Counted from the first letter of the stretch, positions 10,501-18,745 are shown. The stretch: DNA of 64,000 nucleotides from Pseudoclavibacter chungangensis (GCF_013410545.1 NZ_JACCFV010000001.1:1736001-1800000); one strand, 5' to 3'. A program made the numbers and translations. The notes: a model not told the origin generated them from the letters alone.

Positions 10501-11032
10501 CGCGGCGCTCCACGCGACGCATCCCGCGTCCGCCACCGCCGGCGACGGCCTTGGCGAAGATGGGGAAGCCGATCTCGTCCGCCGCGGCGACGAGTGCGTC
10601 GACGTCGGTCGTCGGCTCCGAGGAACGGAGCACGGGAACACCCGCCGCGATCGCCTGATGCTTCGCGGTGACCTTGTTGCCCGCCGACTCGAGCACCTCG
10701 GGCGGTGGTCCGATGAAGGTGATGCCGTTCTCGGCCGCCGCGCGTGCGAGGCCGGCGTTCTCGCTCAGGAAGCCGTACCCGGGATAGATGGCGTCCGCGC
10801 CGGCGAACTTCGCGACGCGGATGATCTCGTCGACGTCGAGGTACGCCCGCACGGGCTGCCCGACCGTCCCGATACGGTAGGCCTCGTCCGCCTTCAGCCG
10901 GTGCAGCGAATTGCGGTCCTCGTACGGGAACACGGCCACGGTGCGCGCGCCCAGTTCGACGGCCGCCCGGAAGGCACGGATCGCGATCTCGCCGCGATTC
11001 GCGACCAGGATCTTCTTGAACACTCGTTCCAC
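7592..11032 (-). CDS. pyc: Pyruvate carboxylase
   Basis: Biotin enzyme that carboxylates pyruvate to oxaloacetate (anaplerosis). The 1146-aa single-chain protein contains, in order, a biotin carboxylase domain (ILVANRGEIA start; ATP-grasp loop GGGGRGMR; about 1-450), a carboxyltransferase TIM barrel (about 520-800, RDAHQSLLATR), the PYC/OADA conserved region and a C-terminal biotinyl domain with the modified lysine in EAMKM. Start is the GTG at 11032; a GTG nine bases inside (11023) has better spacing from GGTGG and may be the true start. It heads the pyc-mtr-def operon. Confidence 0.95.
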   Translation of the reverse strand: MERVFKKILVANRGEIAIRAFRAAVELGARTVAVFPYEDRNSLHRLKADEAYRIGTVGQPVRAYLDVDEIIRVAKFAGADAIYPGYGFLSENAGLARAAAENGITFIGPPPEVLESAGNKVTAKHQAIAAGVPVLRSSEPTTDVDALVAAADEIGFPIFAKAVAGGGGRGMRRVERREDLRGALEAAMKEADSAFGDATMFLEQAVLRPRHIEVQILADGEGETVHLFERDCSVQRRHQKVVEIAPAPNLDEATRQALYRDAVAFAKSIDYVNAGTVEFLLDTAGERAGEHVFIEMNPRIQVEHTVTEEITDVDLVQSQIRIAAGESLADLGLLQDDIRMHGAALQCRLTTEDPAQDFRPDTGTITTYRSAGGSGIRIDGGTIATGAEVLPHFDSMLAKLTARGRDFPTAVARAQRALAEFRIRGVQTNIPFLQAVLADPAFQRGDVSTSFIEERPELLTYKRPGDRGTKIVNWLADVTVNRPNGARPTATEPRTKLPVVDLAEPAPAGARQHLVDLGPAGFAAALRERTSLAVTDTTFRDAHQSLLATRVRTKDLVEVGPYEARLLPQLLSIEAWGGATYDVALRFLGEDPWARLAALREAVPNIPIQMLLRGRNTVGYTPYPAKVTDAFVREAVDTGIDVFRIFDALNDVEQMRPAIDAVLASNTTVAEVALCYTGDLADPAEPFYTLDYYLRLAEQIVAAGAHIIAIKDMAGLLRPEAARRLVTALRERFDQPVHLHTHDTAGGQLATLLAASEVGVDAVDVASAPMAGTTSQPSMSALVAALAHTERDTGLSLDAVADLEPYWEAVRLVYRPFESGLPGPTGRVYKHEIPGGQLSNLRQQAIALGLADRFEKIEDMYAAADRILGRIPKVTPSSKVVGDLALHLVAVDADPAEFEANPAAYDIPDSVIGFMAGELGELPGGWPEPFRTKVLAGRDVHLADKALTADDEQALDGDSATRRRALNRLLFPQPASSYDDTVELFGDLSTLDTLDYLYGLEPGEEHVVDISRGVQLFVGLEAIGEADDEGMRTVMATLNGQLRPVFVRDRAIQVDTVERERADASNPSHVAAPFQGVVSLRVEQGDQVEAGQTVATIEAMKMEAGITAPVAGTVERLAIASPSEVAHGDLLLVISPSERAGLVGSE

Positions 11033-11153
11033 CCATCTGCGCGTCGGCGCGCGTCGCAGTCACTCCGCCCCCAGCCTAGAGGGCGGAGCGCGCGAGTACC
11101 GCCGCAGCCTCCCCCGAACGGACGGACATCCAGGCGGGGGCGGTTCGAGCGCG

Positions 11154-11159
11154 TAGTCT
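11154..11159 (+). promoter_or_regulatory. -10 box (TAGTCT) of a probable leaderless parA transcript
   Basis: TANNNT hexamer eight bases before the parA ATG, with no Shine-Dalgarno sequence between. This is the usual layout of leaderless actinobacterial promoters; no clear -35 is seen. Confidence 0.45.
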
Positions 11160-11167
11160 GTGGGCCT

Positions 11168-12010
11168 ATGTTCGTCCTCAGCATCTCCTCGCTCAAGGGC
11201 GGTGTCGGCAAGACCACGGTGACCCTCGGTCTCGCCTCCGCTGCATGGGCCCGCGGTCTGCGCACGCTCGTCGTCGATCTCGACCCGCAGTCAGACGTGT
11301 CGACGGGTCTCGATGTCGATCCTGCGGGGCACGGCAACGTGGCCGACGTGCTCACGTCGCCGAAGGCACAGGTCGTCCGTGAGGCGACGGCCCGCTCCGG
11401 CTGGTCGAACGGCAACGATCGCGTGATCGACCTCATGATCGGGAGCCCGTCGTCGATCAACTTCGACGGGCCGCACCCCTCGATCCGCGAGATCTGGCGC
11501 CTGGAAGAGGCCCTCGCGACGGTCGAATCCGAGTACGACCTCGTGCTCATCGACTGTCCCCCGTCCCTCAACGCGCTCACGCGCACCGCGTGGGCGGCGT
11601 CGGACCGGGTTGCGATCATCACCGAGCCGGGCCTGTTCTCGGTGGCCGCGGCCGATCGGGCCCTGCGCGCGATCGAGGAGATCAGGCGCGGCCTCTCCCC
11701 TCGGCTGCAGCCGCTCGGCATCATCGTGAACCGCACGCGCATGCAGTCCATCGAGCACCAGTTCCGCGTGAAGGAACTCAAGGAGATGTTCGGTCCGCTC
11801 GTGCTCTCCCCGCACCTGCCGGAGCGCACGTCGCTCCAGCAGGCGCAGGGTGCCGCGAAACCGGTGCACCTGTGGCCGGGCGACAGCGCCGAGGAGATGG
11901 CCGACCACTTCGATCGCATTCTCGAACGCATCATGCGCACCGGACGGCTCGGCCGCTACGCGACCCTCGAGGGCCAGGCGGCAGGCGCCGGACGGCGCGG
12001 CAGCGCCTGA
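11168..12010 (+). CDS. Orphan ParA/MinD-family P-loop ATPase
   Basis: ParA-type ATPase that may position a cellular cargo. The 280-aa protein has a deviant Walker A KGGVGKTT (10-17), Walker A' VVDLDPQSD and Walker B LVLIDCPPSLNALT. There is no ParB neighbour and no helix-turn-helix, so it is not a plasmid ParA; chromosomal orphan ParA proteins place protein clusters or division factors. It converges on the MerR gene across a strong hairpin. The start is the only ATG at the KGGVGKTT-proximal end and appears leaderless. Confidence 0.85.
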   Translation: MFVLSISSLKGGVGKTTVTLGLASAAWARGLRTLVVDLDPQSDVSTGLDVDPAGHGNVADVLTSPKAQVVREATARSGWSNGNDRVIDLMIGSPSSINFDGPHPSIREIWRLEEALATVESEYDLVLIDCPPSLNALTRTAWAASDRVAIITEPGLFSVAAADRALRAIEEIRRGLSPRLQPLGIIVNRTRMQSIEHQFRVKELKEMFGPLVLSPHLPERTSLQQAQGAAKPVHLWPGDSAEEMADHFDRILERIMRTGRLGRYATLEGQAAGAGRRGSA

Positions 12011-12028
12011 GTCACAACCGCCGGGGAC

Positions 12029-12067
12029 GAACGAGGGCCGGGCCGCTGTGCGGCCCGGCCCTCGTTC
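12029..12067. terminator. Hairpin between parA and merR
   Basis: Perfect 18-bp GC-rich inverted repeat (12029-12046 and 12050-12067) with a TGT loop, between convergent genes. Confidence 0.8.
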
Positions 12068-12096
12068 CGGTTCGGGGTCGACGGTGTCGGCGGCTG

Positions 12097-12642
12097 TCAG
12101 CTCGCGCGGGACGCGCGGCGCGCGGCGAGCTCGTCGACGGGGTCGACGCTCTGCTCCTGGAAGTCGACGAGCGTCGACTCCACCTCGCGCAGGACCTGGC
12201 CGACGAAGATGCCGAACACGCCCTGACCGCGGTGGACGAGGTCGATGACCTGGTCGTTCGACGTGCACAGGTAGACGCTCGCGCCGTCAGACATCAGGGT
12301 CGTCTGGGCGAGGTCGACGACACCGGTCTCACGCAGCTGGTCGACGGCCGCGCGGATCTGCTGCAGCGAGATGCCGGTCTCGAGCAGACGCTTCACGAGC
12401 TTGAGGACGAGCACGTCCCGGAACGAGTAGAGACGCTGCGAGCCCGACCCGGAGGCACCACGCACGGTGGGCTCGACGAGCCCCGTCCGTGCCCAGTAGT
12501 CGAGTTGCCGGTAGGTGATGCCCGCGGCACGCGCCGCGACCGCGCCGCGGTAGCCGGAGGTGGGATCGAGGTCGGGAAGACCATCGGTGAACAGCAACTC
12601 GGCCCCACTGTCGGGGGTGTCGCCTCGCCCGTTTGCGCTCAT
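12097..12642 (-). CDS. MerR-family transcriptional regulator (Rv1830-like)
   Basis: A 181-aa regulator with a MerR winged-helix DNA-binding domain (AGITYRQLDYWARTGLVEPT, about 50-70; YSFRDVLVLKLVKRLLETGISLQQIR) and a short effector-less C-terminus. In mycobacteria the homologue Rv1830 sits in the garA cluster, as here. ATG 12642 was chosen because AAGGGCGAGG precedes it; the frame stays open further upstream without a ribosome site. There is a 264-bp gap to ftsR that includes a CTCAAG direct repeat, so it probably has its own promoter. Confidence 0.85.
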   Translation of the reverse strand: MSANGRGDTPDSGAELLFTDGLPDLDPTSGYRGAVAARAAGITYRQLDYWARTGLVEPTVRGASGSGSQRLYSFRDVLVLKLVKRLLETGISLQQIRAAVDQLRETGVVDLAQTTLMSDGASVYLCTSNDQVIDLVHRGQGVFGIFVGQVLREVESTLVDFQEQSVDPVDELAARRASRAS

Positions 12643-12857
12643 GCCCTCGCCCTTCTCGAACCGGTGTGTTCCGCGTCTGATGGTGACCACGTTATCCCCG
12701 TGGAAGCCGGAGTCCCGGCATTCACCCGCTATCACACGGGCGTGTCGTCGGGGACGCCGCGAACTCCCAGAAGTCTAGCCGCGCGGCACCCCGGCGACCA
12801 TGTAGCGGCCCTGCGAGCCGCCGAGATCGGCGTCACCGCGCGGAACTCGCCGGGAAC

Positions 12858-12882
12858 ACTCAAGTTCCACCTCAAGGTGAGG
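12858..12882. promoter_or_regulatory. Possible MerR-type operator upstream of merR
   Basis: Two CTCAAG copies 12 bp apart (12859-12864, 12871-12876), the second inside an inverted repeat CCTCA-AGG-TGAGG (12870-12882). The site lies between ftsR and the downstream merR gene. Binding by either MerR protein is inference. Confidence 0.35.
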
Positions 12883-12906
12883 CGAAATGGGCTCGGTGGC
12901 GCCGAC

Positions 12907-13626
12907 TCAGCGGGACGACCGCGGACGACCGCCGTCGGCGAGCGCCTGCCGGATGAGCGTGCGACGCACGATCTCGAGCAGATCCGCGAGCTCGGCGGCG
13001 CGCTCGACGTCCCGGTGCCCGCCACCGGGCTCACCGCGCCGAGCCGCCGAGGGCACGGCCTGCTCGATGAGGCCGAGCTCGTGCTGCGCGGCGGCACGGA
13101 AGCTGCGCAGATGGCGCGGACCGATGCCGACCCGCTCGAGCTCGACGAGCGTCCGGAGCATCGTGAGGTCGTCGCCCGTGTACCGCGGCGACGCCACCAG
13201 CAGCCCCGTCTGCACGGCCTGTTCGAGCAGCGCGGCACTCGCGCCGGCGCGCCGGAGCAGCTCCGGCCGATCGAGGTGCACGTCGGCCGGGAGCATCGTC
13301 GCCGTCGAAGGGGCCCGCGAGCCGGGCCGCTCGGGTTCACCGCCCTGGTCCCGGTCGTCGAGGTACTCCGCGATGACCTTGAGGGGCAGGTAGCGGTCAC
13401 GCTGCATCTCGAGCGCCGTCCGGATCCGCTCGACGTCCGCGTCGGAGTACTTGCGGTACCCCTTCTCGGTGCGCGACGGACGCACGAGTCCCTTGTCCTC
13501 GAGGAACCGCAACTTGGACGGCGACAGTTCGGGGAACTCCGACGCCAGTCGCTGCAGCACCTGACCGATGCTGAGCTTCGGCGTCCGCGGGTCCTCCGCG
13601 TGTGCCCGTGCGGCGCGTGCCGCCAC
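12907..13626 (-). CDS. ftsR: FtsR-type MerR-family regulator
   Basis: A 239-aa regulator with an N-terminal MerR helix-turn-helix (LSIGQVLQRLASEFPELSPS, then KLRFLEDKGLVRPSRTEKGYRKYS) and a longer C-terminal domain. It matches the Corynebacterium FtsR / M. tuberculosis Rv1828 type, which activates ftsZ and cell-division genes. The GTG start (13626) lies two bases after the garA stop, so the pair is an operon. The Rv1829-type bifunctional nuclease that separates the two MerR genes in mycobacteria is absent here. Confidence 0.88.
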   Translation of the reverse strand: MAARAARAHAEDPRTPKLSIGQVLQRLASEFPELSPSKLRFLEDKGLVRPSRTEKGYRKYSDADVERIRTALEMQRDRYLPLKVIAEYLDDRDQGGEPERPGSRAPSTATMLPADVHLDRPELLRRAGASAALLEQAVQTGLLVASPRYTGDDLTMLRTLVELERVGIGPRHLRSFRAAAQHELGLIEQAVPSAARRGEPGGGHRDVERAAELADLLEIVRRTLIRQALADGGRPRSSR

Positions 13627-13628
13627 GG

Positions 13629-14129
13629 CTACTCCCCCGAGAGCGGCGGAACGGCGGAGGTGTCGAGCGGGGAGCTGTAGAACGTGAGTCGGAACTTGCC
13701 GACCTGGACCTCCCCGCCGTTGACGAGCTCGACGGAGTCGATCCGCTCGCCGTTGTAGTAGGTGCCGTTGAGCGAACCGAGGTCGCGCATCGAGAAGGAC
13801 CGGCCGTGTCGCGTGAACTCCGCATGACGTCGCGAGACGGTGACGTCGTCGAGGAAGATCTCGGCGTTCGGGTGTCGTCCCGCGACCTGCGAGTCCGTGT
13901 CGAGCAGGAACCGTGCCCCGACGTTCGATCCGCGCCGGACGATGAGCAGCGAGGAGCCCGACGGCAGCGCACTGATGGAGTCCATCTCCTCCTTCGACAC
14001 CCCACCGGCGATCAACGCCGCGAGCTGGGCCGAGAAGTCACCCGTGAACGACATCGTGGACGATTGCGTGTGCTCGTCCACACCGTCGCCGTCCACGGGC
14101 CGGCGCCCCGCGGCGTCGAATTCCACCAT
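13629..14129 (-). CDS. garA: FHA-domain signalling protein GarA/OdhI
   Basis: Phospho-switch protein that, when unphosphorylated, inhibits 2-oxoglutarate dehydrogenase and tunes glutamate metabolism. The 166-aa length fits the family. The FHA domain (about 65-150) shows GRHPNAEI, VSRRHAEF and LGSLNGTYYNG. The N-terminal phosphosite is altered: QSSTMSFTGDF (Thr25) replaces the canonical ETTSVFRADF, so the PknB-site Thr is kept while the preceding Thr is Ser. ATG 14129 is preceded by a textbook AGGAGG five bases away. The kinase at the window start may act on it. Confidence 0.92.
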   Translation of the reverse strand: MVEFDAAGRRPVDGDGVDEHTQSSTMSFTGDFSAQLAALIAGGVSKEEMDSISALPSGSSLLIVRRGSNVGARFLLDTDSQVAGRHPNAEIFLDDVTVSRRHAEFTRHGRSFSMRDLGSLNGTYYNGERIDSVELVNGGEVQVGKFRLTFYSSPLDTSAVPPLSGE

Positions 14130-14209
14130 GAATACCTCCTGAAGTCTGCAGCTCAGCGTAACGGATGCGGACCGCTCGAGCGCAGCACGCACTCACGAGC
14201 ACCGAGTAG

Positions 14210-14300
14210 GTGAGTGTCCCGCGCGCGCCTGGGAGTTCGGCCTGACGTGTGGCTCATGCCGGGGCACATCGTGAGTGTCCCGCGCGCGCCTGGGAGTTCG
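14210..14300 (+). repeat. Pair of identical 30-bp direct repeats with a 31-bp spacer
   Basis: Identical 30-mers at 14210-14239 and 14271-14300 (begin GTGAGTGTCCC, end GGGAGTTCG) flank a unique 31-base segment in the 280-bp gap between divergent garA and the DUF3097 gene. There are no further copies in the window and no cas genes. Confidence 0.85.
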
Positions 14301-14397
14301 TGGCGACCGTGTCCCCATCGCCGCCTCCACTCGGGCCCCCGGCGCGACGCGCCGCGACGCACCGTCCGAGGACGACGGCCTCGCGCACGCACGGCCG

Positions 14398-14403
14398 TAC
14401 ACT
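14398..14403 (+). promoter_or_regulatory. -10 box (TACACT) of a probable leaderless DUF3097 transcript
   Basis: TANNNT hexamer six bases before the GTG start, with no ribosome-binding site. Confidence 0.4.
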
Positions 14404-14409
14404 CGGCGC

Positions 14410-15249
14410 GTGCGAGATGACCGATACGACGGCGATCCCGTCGCGGCGATGGGCCGCGAGGCACGGACGCCCGCGCGCCCGCGAGAGCTCCCGATGGCGA
14501 AGGGCCTCTGGCTCGAGGAACCCGCGACGGGCTTCTACGGGCAACTCGTCGGCGCCGATCGTGTCACGATCGCGCTGCGCGACTTCGACGGGCAGGTGCG
14601 CAGATTCGAGCGCGGCGGCGTGTTCGTGCACGAGGACGTGGCGGTTCGCCTCGTCGCCCCCGTGACGGCGACACCGACGGGCCACGCCCGCAGCGCGTCC
14701 GGGTCGTTCCACGTCGCCGACGCACCCGCGCGCGTCGCGCGCGAGGGACGCATCTTCGTCGAGGGCAAGCACGACGCGGAGCTCGTGGAGAAGGTGTGGG
14801 GCCACGATCTGCGGATCGAGGGGGTCGTCGTCGAGTTCCTCCAGGGCGCGGACCACCTCGACGCCGTGCTCGATGTCTTCGGCCCCACGCGCGAACGTCG
14901 CGTCGGCGTGCTCCTCGACCATCTCGTGCCGGGGTCGAAGGAGTCGCGCCTCGCCGAGGCCGCGGTCCGCGGCCGTGGCCCCGACGCGCTGCTCGTCGTC
15001 GGGCACCCGTACGTCGACGTCTGGCAATCGGTCCGGCCGGCGAGGCTCGGTCTCGAGCGCTGGCCCGTCATCCCCCGCGGGCAGTCGTGGAAGCACGGCA
15101 TCGTCCGCGCACTCGGCTGGCCCGCCGAGGACCAGGCGGACATCGCCCGGGCGTGGCAGCGGATCCTCGGGCGGGTGCGGGACTACCGCGACCTCGAGCC
15201 GAGCTTCCTCGGTCGCGTCGAGGAGCTCATCGACTTCGTCACCGCGTGA
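14410..15249 (+). CDS. DUF3097-family conserved actinobacterial protein
   Basis: A 279-aa protein of unknown function found widely in actinobacteria. The N-terminal third has a small beta-rich domain (GFYGQLVGADRVTIALRDFD); the rest includes IFVEGKHDAELVEKVWG, reminiscent of a TOPRIM-type Glu-x-D motif, then LLDHLVPGSKESR, GHPYVDVWQ and a C-terminal [11 protein letters not shown] helix. The GTG start at 14410 matches the family N-terminus (RDDRYDGD). It converges on the phosphatidyltransferase gene with an 11-base overlap. A role in nucleic acid metabolism is only suggested by the TOPRIM-like motif. Confidence 0.85.
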   Translation: MRDDRYDGDPVAAMGREARTPARPRELPMAKGLWLEEPATGFYGQLVGADRVTIALRDFDGQVRRFERGGVFVHEDVAVRLVAPVTATPTGHARSASGSFHVADAPARVAREGRIFVEGKHDAELVEKVWGHDLRIEGVVVEFLQGADHLDAVLDVFGPTRERRVGVLLDHLVPGSKESRLAEAAVRGRGPDALLVVGHPYVDVWQSVRPARLGLERWPVIPRGQSWKHGIVRALGWPAEDQADIARAWQRILGRVRDYRDLEPSFLGRVEELIDFVTA

Positions 15250-15832
15250 CGGGCGGATCCGCGGGACGCAGGTAGCGGACGGCGTACATCGCGGCGACGA
15301 GGACGTGCAGCACGGTCGCCGCCGTGACGCACACGACCGCGACGACGGTGAGCCACGTGCTCCCGAGCTCGGGCGAACGGGCGACGAGGAGCAACGGCAA
15401 CGAGACCATCATGAGGGCCGTCTTGACCTTGCCCAGGTAGAGGACGTGCCCCTCGCGCACCCGCTCGACGCGCAGCAGACCGATGACGAGGAGCGCCGCG
15501 TCGACGACGACGATCGTCACGATCACGGCCACGGGCAGCACCCCCACGACCGCCATCGTGATCGAGATCGCGATGACCCCGACGCGGTCCGCGAGCGGAT
15601 CGAGCACCTCGCCGACGCGCGAGACCTGACCGAGTCGCCTCGCGAGGAAGCCGTCGATCCAGTCGGTTCCCGCGAACAGCGCGAGGGCGACGGCGGCCCA
15701 CAGTTCGGCGCCGGGACGGAGCACGAGCGCGACGACGAGCGGGACGAAGACGACGAGGCGCAGGAGGGAGATCGCGTTGGGCACGGTGGCCCAGCGCATG
15801 GGCGCGGCGTCCCGCGGTTCGCGATCGGTCAC
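15239..15832 (-). CDS. CDP-alcohol phosphatidyltransferase (PgsA family)
   Basis: Integral membrane enzyme joining CDP-diacylglycerol to an alcohol phosphate (phosphatidylglycerol-phosphate or cardiolipin-type synthesis). The 197-aa protein has the complete catalytic signature DG-x2-AR-x8-G-x3-D-x3-D (Asp60, Gly61, Ala64, Arg65, Gly74, Asp78, Asp82) and about six hydrophobic segments. The GTG start at 15832 has GGGAG upstream. A homologue (pgsA2) also lies near garA in mycobacteria. Which alcohol is used is not decidable here. Confidence 0.9.
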   Translation of the reverse strand: MTDREPRDAAPMRWATVPNAISLLRLVVFVPLVVALVLRPGAELWAAVALALFAGTDWIDGFLARRLGQVSRVGEVLDPLADRVGVIAISITMAVVGVLPVAVIVTIVVVDAALLVIGLLRVERVREGHVLYLGKVKTALMMVSLPLLLVARSPELGSTWLTVVAVVCVTAATVLHVLVAAMYAVRYLRPADPPVTR

Positions 15833-15942
15833 GCTCCCATCATGCACCGGTCGGTGCGGACGACGCCGGGGCGACATGCCGACTCCTGGCGAACACCGAG
15901 CGGGTGGAGCGGCCCGCACGCTCGCAGGGCGTGCCCACCACG

Positions 15943-15964
15943 CCCGTGAGAGCCTGCTCACGGG
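15943..15964. other. Small inverted repeat in the mscR upstream region
   Basis: CCCGTGAG-N6-CTCACGGG in the 209-bp divergent gap between the phosphatidyltransferase and mscR. It may be a hairpin or operator; nothing else was recognised in this gap. Confidence 0.3.
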
Positions 15965-16041
15965 TGGCGCGACGCATCGATCTGCGACAGGATCGATGTG
16001 CCGTGCGACCGCCGTCCCGCACGTGTCGAACAGGAGTTCCC

Positions 16042-17139
16042 ATGCAGAAGGCCACCGGAGTCATCGCGCGGAGCAAGGGCGCTCCCGTCGAACTCGTCAC
16101 GATCCTCGTACCCGATCCCGGCCCCGGTGAGGCCGTCGTGCGGGTGCTCACGTGCGGCGTGTGCCACACGGACCTGCACTACCGGGAGGGCGGCATCGGC
16201 GACGACTACCCGTACCTGCTCGGTCACGAGGCCGCGGGTGTCGTCGAGTCGGTCGGCGAGGGTGTGACCGACGTCGCGCCCGGTGATTTCGTCGTCCTCA
16301 ACTGGCGTGCCGTCTGCGGCGAGTGCCGCGCCTGCAAGCGCGGTCGCCCGTGGTACTGCTTCAACACGCACAACGCGACGCAGAAGATGACGCTCGAGGA
16401 CGGGACGGAGCTCTCGCCCGCCCTCGGCATCGGGGCGTTCGCGGACCGCACCCTCGTCCACGCGGGTCAGTGCACGAAGGTCGATCCGGACGCGCGCGCC
16501 GCCGCCGTCGGCCTGCTCGGGTGCGGCGTCATGGCCGGTATCGGCGCGGCGATCAACACGGGCAACGTCTCACGCGGCGACACCGTCGCCGTGATCGGCT
16601 GCGGAGGGGTCGGGACGGCCGCGATCGTCGGTGCACGCCTCGCGGGTGCGGCGAAGATCATCGCCGTCGACCTCGACGACCGCAAGCTCGCGCAGGCCGT
16701 CGAACTCGGGGCGACGCACACGGTGAACTCCCGCGAACGGGACGCGGTCGAGGCGATCCGCGAGCTCACCGACTCGTTCGGTGCGGACGTCGTGATCGAC
16801 GCCGTCGGGCGCCCGGAGACGTGGACGCAGGCCTTCTACGCCCGCGACCTCGCCGGCACGGTCGTCCTGGTCGGCGTCCCCACACCCGACATGGAACTGT
16901 CGGTGCCCCTCCTCGACGTCTTCGGTCGCGGTGGATCGCTCAAGTCGAGCTGGTACGGGGACTGCCTCCCGAGCCGCGACTTCCCGATGCTCGTCGACCT
17001 CTACCAGCAGGGCCGCCTCCCGCTCGACGCGTTCGTGAGCGAGGAGATCGGCATAGACGACGTCGAGGCCGCGTTCGAGAAAATGCACCACGGCGACGTC
17101 CTGCGTTCCGTCGTCGTCCTGGACGAGGCCGGCGCATGA
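16042..17139 (+). CDS. mscR: S-(hydroxymethyl)mycothiol dehydrogenase / S-nitrosomycothiol reductase
   Basis: Zinc-dependent medium-chain dehydrogenase that oxidises the formaldehyde-mycothiol adduct and can reduce S-nitrosomycothiol. The 365-aa protein has the catalytic zinc ligands CGVCHTD (Cys41) and GHEAAG (His62/Glu63), the structural zinc cysteines [16 protein letters not shown], the MscR-typical [18 protein letters not shown] stretch and the Rossmann motif GCGGVG. ATG 16042 has CAGGAG upstream. The downstream metallo-hydrolase overlaps by ATGA, the same pairing as Rv2259-Rv2260. Confidence 0.95.
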   Translation: MQKATGVIARSKGAPVELVTILVPDPGPGEAVVRVLTCGVCHTDLHYREGGIGDDYPYLLGHEAAGVVESVGEGVTDVAPGDFVVLNWRAVCGECRACKRGRPWYCFNTHNATQKMTLEDGTELSPALGIGAFADRTLVHAGQCTKVDPDARAAAVGLLGCGVMAGIGAAINTGNVSRGDTVAVIGCGGVGTAAIVGARLAGAAKIIAVDLDDRKLAQAVELGATHTVNSRERDAVEAIRELTDSFGADVVIDAVGRPETWTQAFYARDLAGTVVLVGVPTPDMELSVPLLDVFGRGGSLKSSWYGDCLPSRDFPMLVDLYQQGRLPLDAFVSEEIGIDDVEAAFEKMHHGDVLRSVVVLDEAGA

Positions 17140-17747
17140 CCGCGCGGATCGACCACACGGTCACGTCCGGGACGTTCTCGCTCGACGGTCAGACGTTCGA
17201 CGTCGACAACAACGTGTGGGTCGTCGGCGACGACGACGAGTGCGTCGTGATCGACGCACCGCACGACGTCGAGGCGATCGTCGATCTCGTCGGCGGCCGC
17301 ACGGTCCGGGCCGTCGTCTGCACGCACGCGCACGACGATCACGTGCGCGTCGCGCGCGAGCTCGGTGCCCGCGTCCACGCGCCCGTGCTGCTCCACCCGG
17401 ACGACCTCGTCGTGTGGCGCCTCACGAACGACACGGATCCGGACGGTGAGCTGTCCGACGGTCAGGATCTCGAGGTCGCGGGCATCGTGCTGCGCGTCCT
17501 CCACACCCCCGGACACTCGCCCGGATCGGTCTGCCTGTTCGCTCCCGCTCTCGGCACGGTGTTCACCGGTGACACCCTCTTCGACGGCGGTCCCGGCGCG
17601 ACGGGCCGCAGCTACTCCGATGCCGACCTCATCGTGCGGTCCATCCGGGAGCGACTTCTCACACTGCCCGACCAGACCGTCGTGCGAACCGGACACGGTG
17701 GCGACACCACGATCGTTGCGGAGCGCGCCCGGCTCGACGCCGACTGA
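17136..17747 (+). CDS. MBL-fold metallo-hydrolase paired with mscR
   Basis: A 203-aa metallo-beta-lactamase-fold hydrolase with THAHDDH (HxHxDH metal site), [15 protein letters not shown] and a final GHGG. The start overlaps the mscR stop (ATGA), so the two are translationally coupled. Given the partner, hydrolysis of S-formylmycothiol to formate and mycothiol is a reasonable role (inference; glyoxalase II-like enzymes share this fold). Confidence 0.88.
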   Translation: MTARIDHTVTSGTFSLDGQTFDVDNNVWVVGDDDECVVIDAPHDVEAIVDLVGGRTVRAVVCTHAHDDHVRVARELGARVHAPVLLHPDDLVVWRLTNDTDPDGELSDGQDLEVAGIVLRVLHTPGHSPGSVCLFAPALGTVFTGDTLFDGGPGATGRSYSDADLIVRSIRERLLTLPDQTVVRTGHGGDTTIVAERARLDAD

Positions 17748-17805
17748 CCCCGGCGGCGAACGAGGCGGCGCGGTCGATCCGCGGCGCCCCGGGTGCCCTG
17801 TTCCG

Positions 17806-18726
17806 TCAGGCGCTCGCGACGGTGACGGCCGAGCCCCACGGGTCGGCGACGCGCACGGCCCGGCCGTCGTCGGCGAACGGGATCGAGCGCTCCCGCAACC
17901 GGGCCGCGAGGGCATCGAGGTCGTCTCGCCGCGGTACCTCGACCGCGACGCTGCCGAGGCCGAGCGTGGCGGCACGGGGCCCGGCACCCCGGCTGTTCCA
18001 CACGTTGACGGCGATGTGGTGGTGGTATCCGCCCGCGCTCACGAAGAGCGCGCCCGGCGCCTCGAGCGTCGGCTCGAAGCCGAGTGCGTCGACGTAGAAC
18101 GTCCGCGCCGTCGCGATGTCGCCCACCTGCAGGTGGACGTGCCCCACGGTGGCCTCCCCCGTCGGCTCGCCCGACCGGGTGGACAGATGCCGCCGGAGAT
18201 ACGCCCGCGGGTCGAGGAATGTCGTCGTCATCGAGATCCTGCCCGCATCGTCCGTCCAGGTGGCGCGCGGCCGGTCTCGGTAGAGCTCGATCCCGTTGCC
18301 CTCGGGATCGGTGAAGTAGAACGCCTCGGAGACCGAGTGGTCCGAGGAGCCGACGAACCTCGAACGGGGATGCTGTGCGGCCCGGTGAACCGTCGACGCG
18401 AGCGTCGCGGGCGTGTCGAACAGGAGGGCGGTGTGGAAGAGGCCCGCCTCTCGGGGCGAGGCGATCGGCAGCTCGGGTTCGCCGCGGAGTTCGACGAGCA
18501 CACGGCCCGCGCGTCCCAGCCGCGTCGCCCGCCCCGACTCCCCCAGCACCTCGAGACCGAGGGCGTCCCGATAGTAGGCGGTCATGCCGTGCAGGTCGCC
18601 GACGAACAGCGTCACGAGGTCCATCGTCGTCCGCGCGTCCAGGGTGTCGCCCGCCGCGCGGCGCTGCGCCGCCCGGTCCCGCTCGGCGTCCCCGACGCTC
18701 GGATCGATCACTCCGTGTCCGTCCAC
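17806..18726 (-). CDS. VOC-family ring-cleaving dioxygenase (CatE-like)
   Basis: A 306-aa protein of two paired glyoxalase/dioxygenase (VOC) modules. The first has AYYRDALGLEVLGE and FYFTDPEGNGIELYRDRP; the second has VGHVHLQVGDIATARTFYVD and GGYHHHIAVNVWNSRG. The His and Glu residues at these places form the metal site in family members. It resembles catechol 2,3-dioxygenase CatE of Bacillus, an aromatic or quinone detoxification enzyme. GTG 18726 has a strong GAGGAGGAG upstream. It is divergent from marR across a perfect palindrome, so regulation by that MarR is likely. Confidence 0.85.
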   Translation of the reverse strand: MDGHGVIDPSVGDAERDRAAQRRAAGDTLDARTTMDLVTLFVGDLHGMTAYYRDALGLEVLGESGRATRLGRAGRVLVELRGEPELPIASPREAGLFHTALLFDTPATLASTVHRAAQHPRSRFVGSSDHSVSEAFYFTDPEGNGIELYRDRPRATWTDDAGRISMTTTFLDPRAYLRRHLSTRSGEPTGEATVGHVHLQVGDIATARTFYVDALGFEPTLEAPGALFVSAGGYHHHIAVNVWNSRGAGPRAATLGLGSVAVEVPRRDDLDALAARLRERSIPFADDGRAVRVADPWGSAVTVASA

Positions 18727-18745
18727 GGCTCCTCCTCGATGACAT

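Noticed and set aside
5660..12010. A 2116-codon open frame on the plus strand, and other very long antisense frames (e.g. 1421-5518 minus)
   Set aside because: High GC removes stop codons; most of each frame is antisense to well-supported genes (def, mtr, pyc; fadD) with Arg/Gly/Asp-rich nonsense composition. Only the ends (parA; aroG) are real.
14210..14300. A two-repeat CRISPR array
   Set aside because: Only two repeats, no cas genes, and the repeat does not resemble actinobacterial CRISPR repeats.
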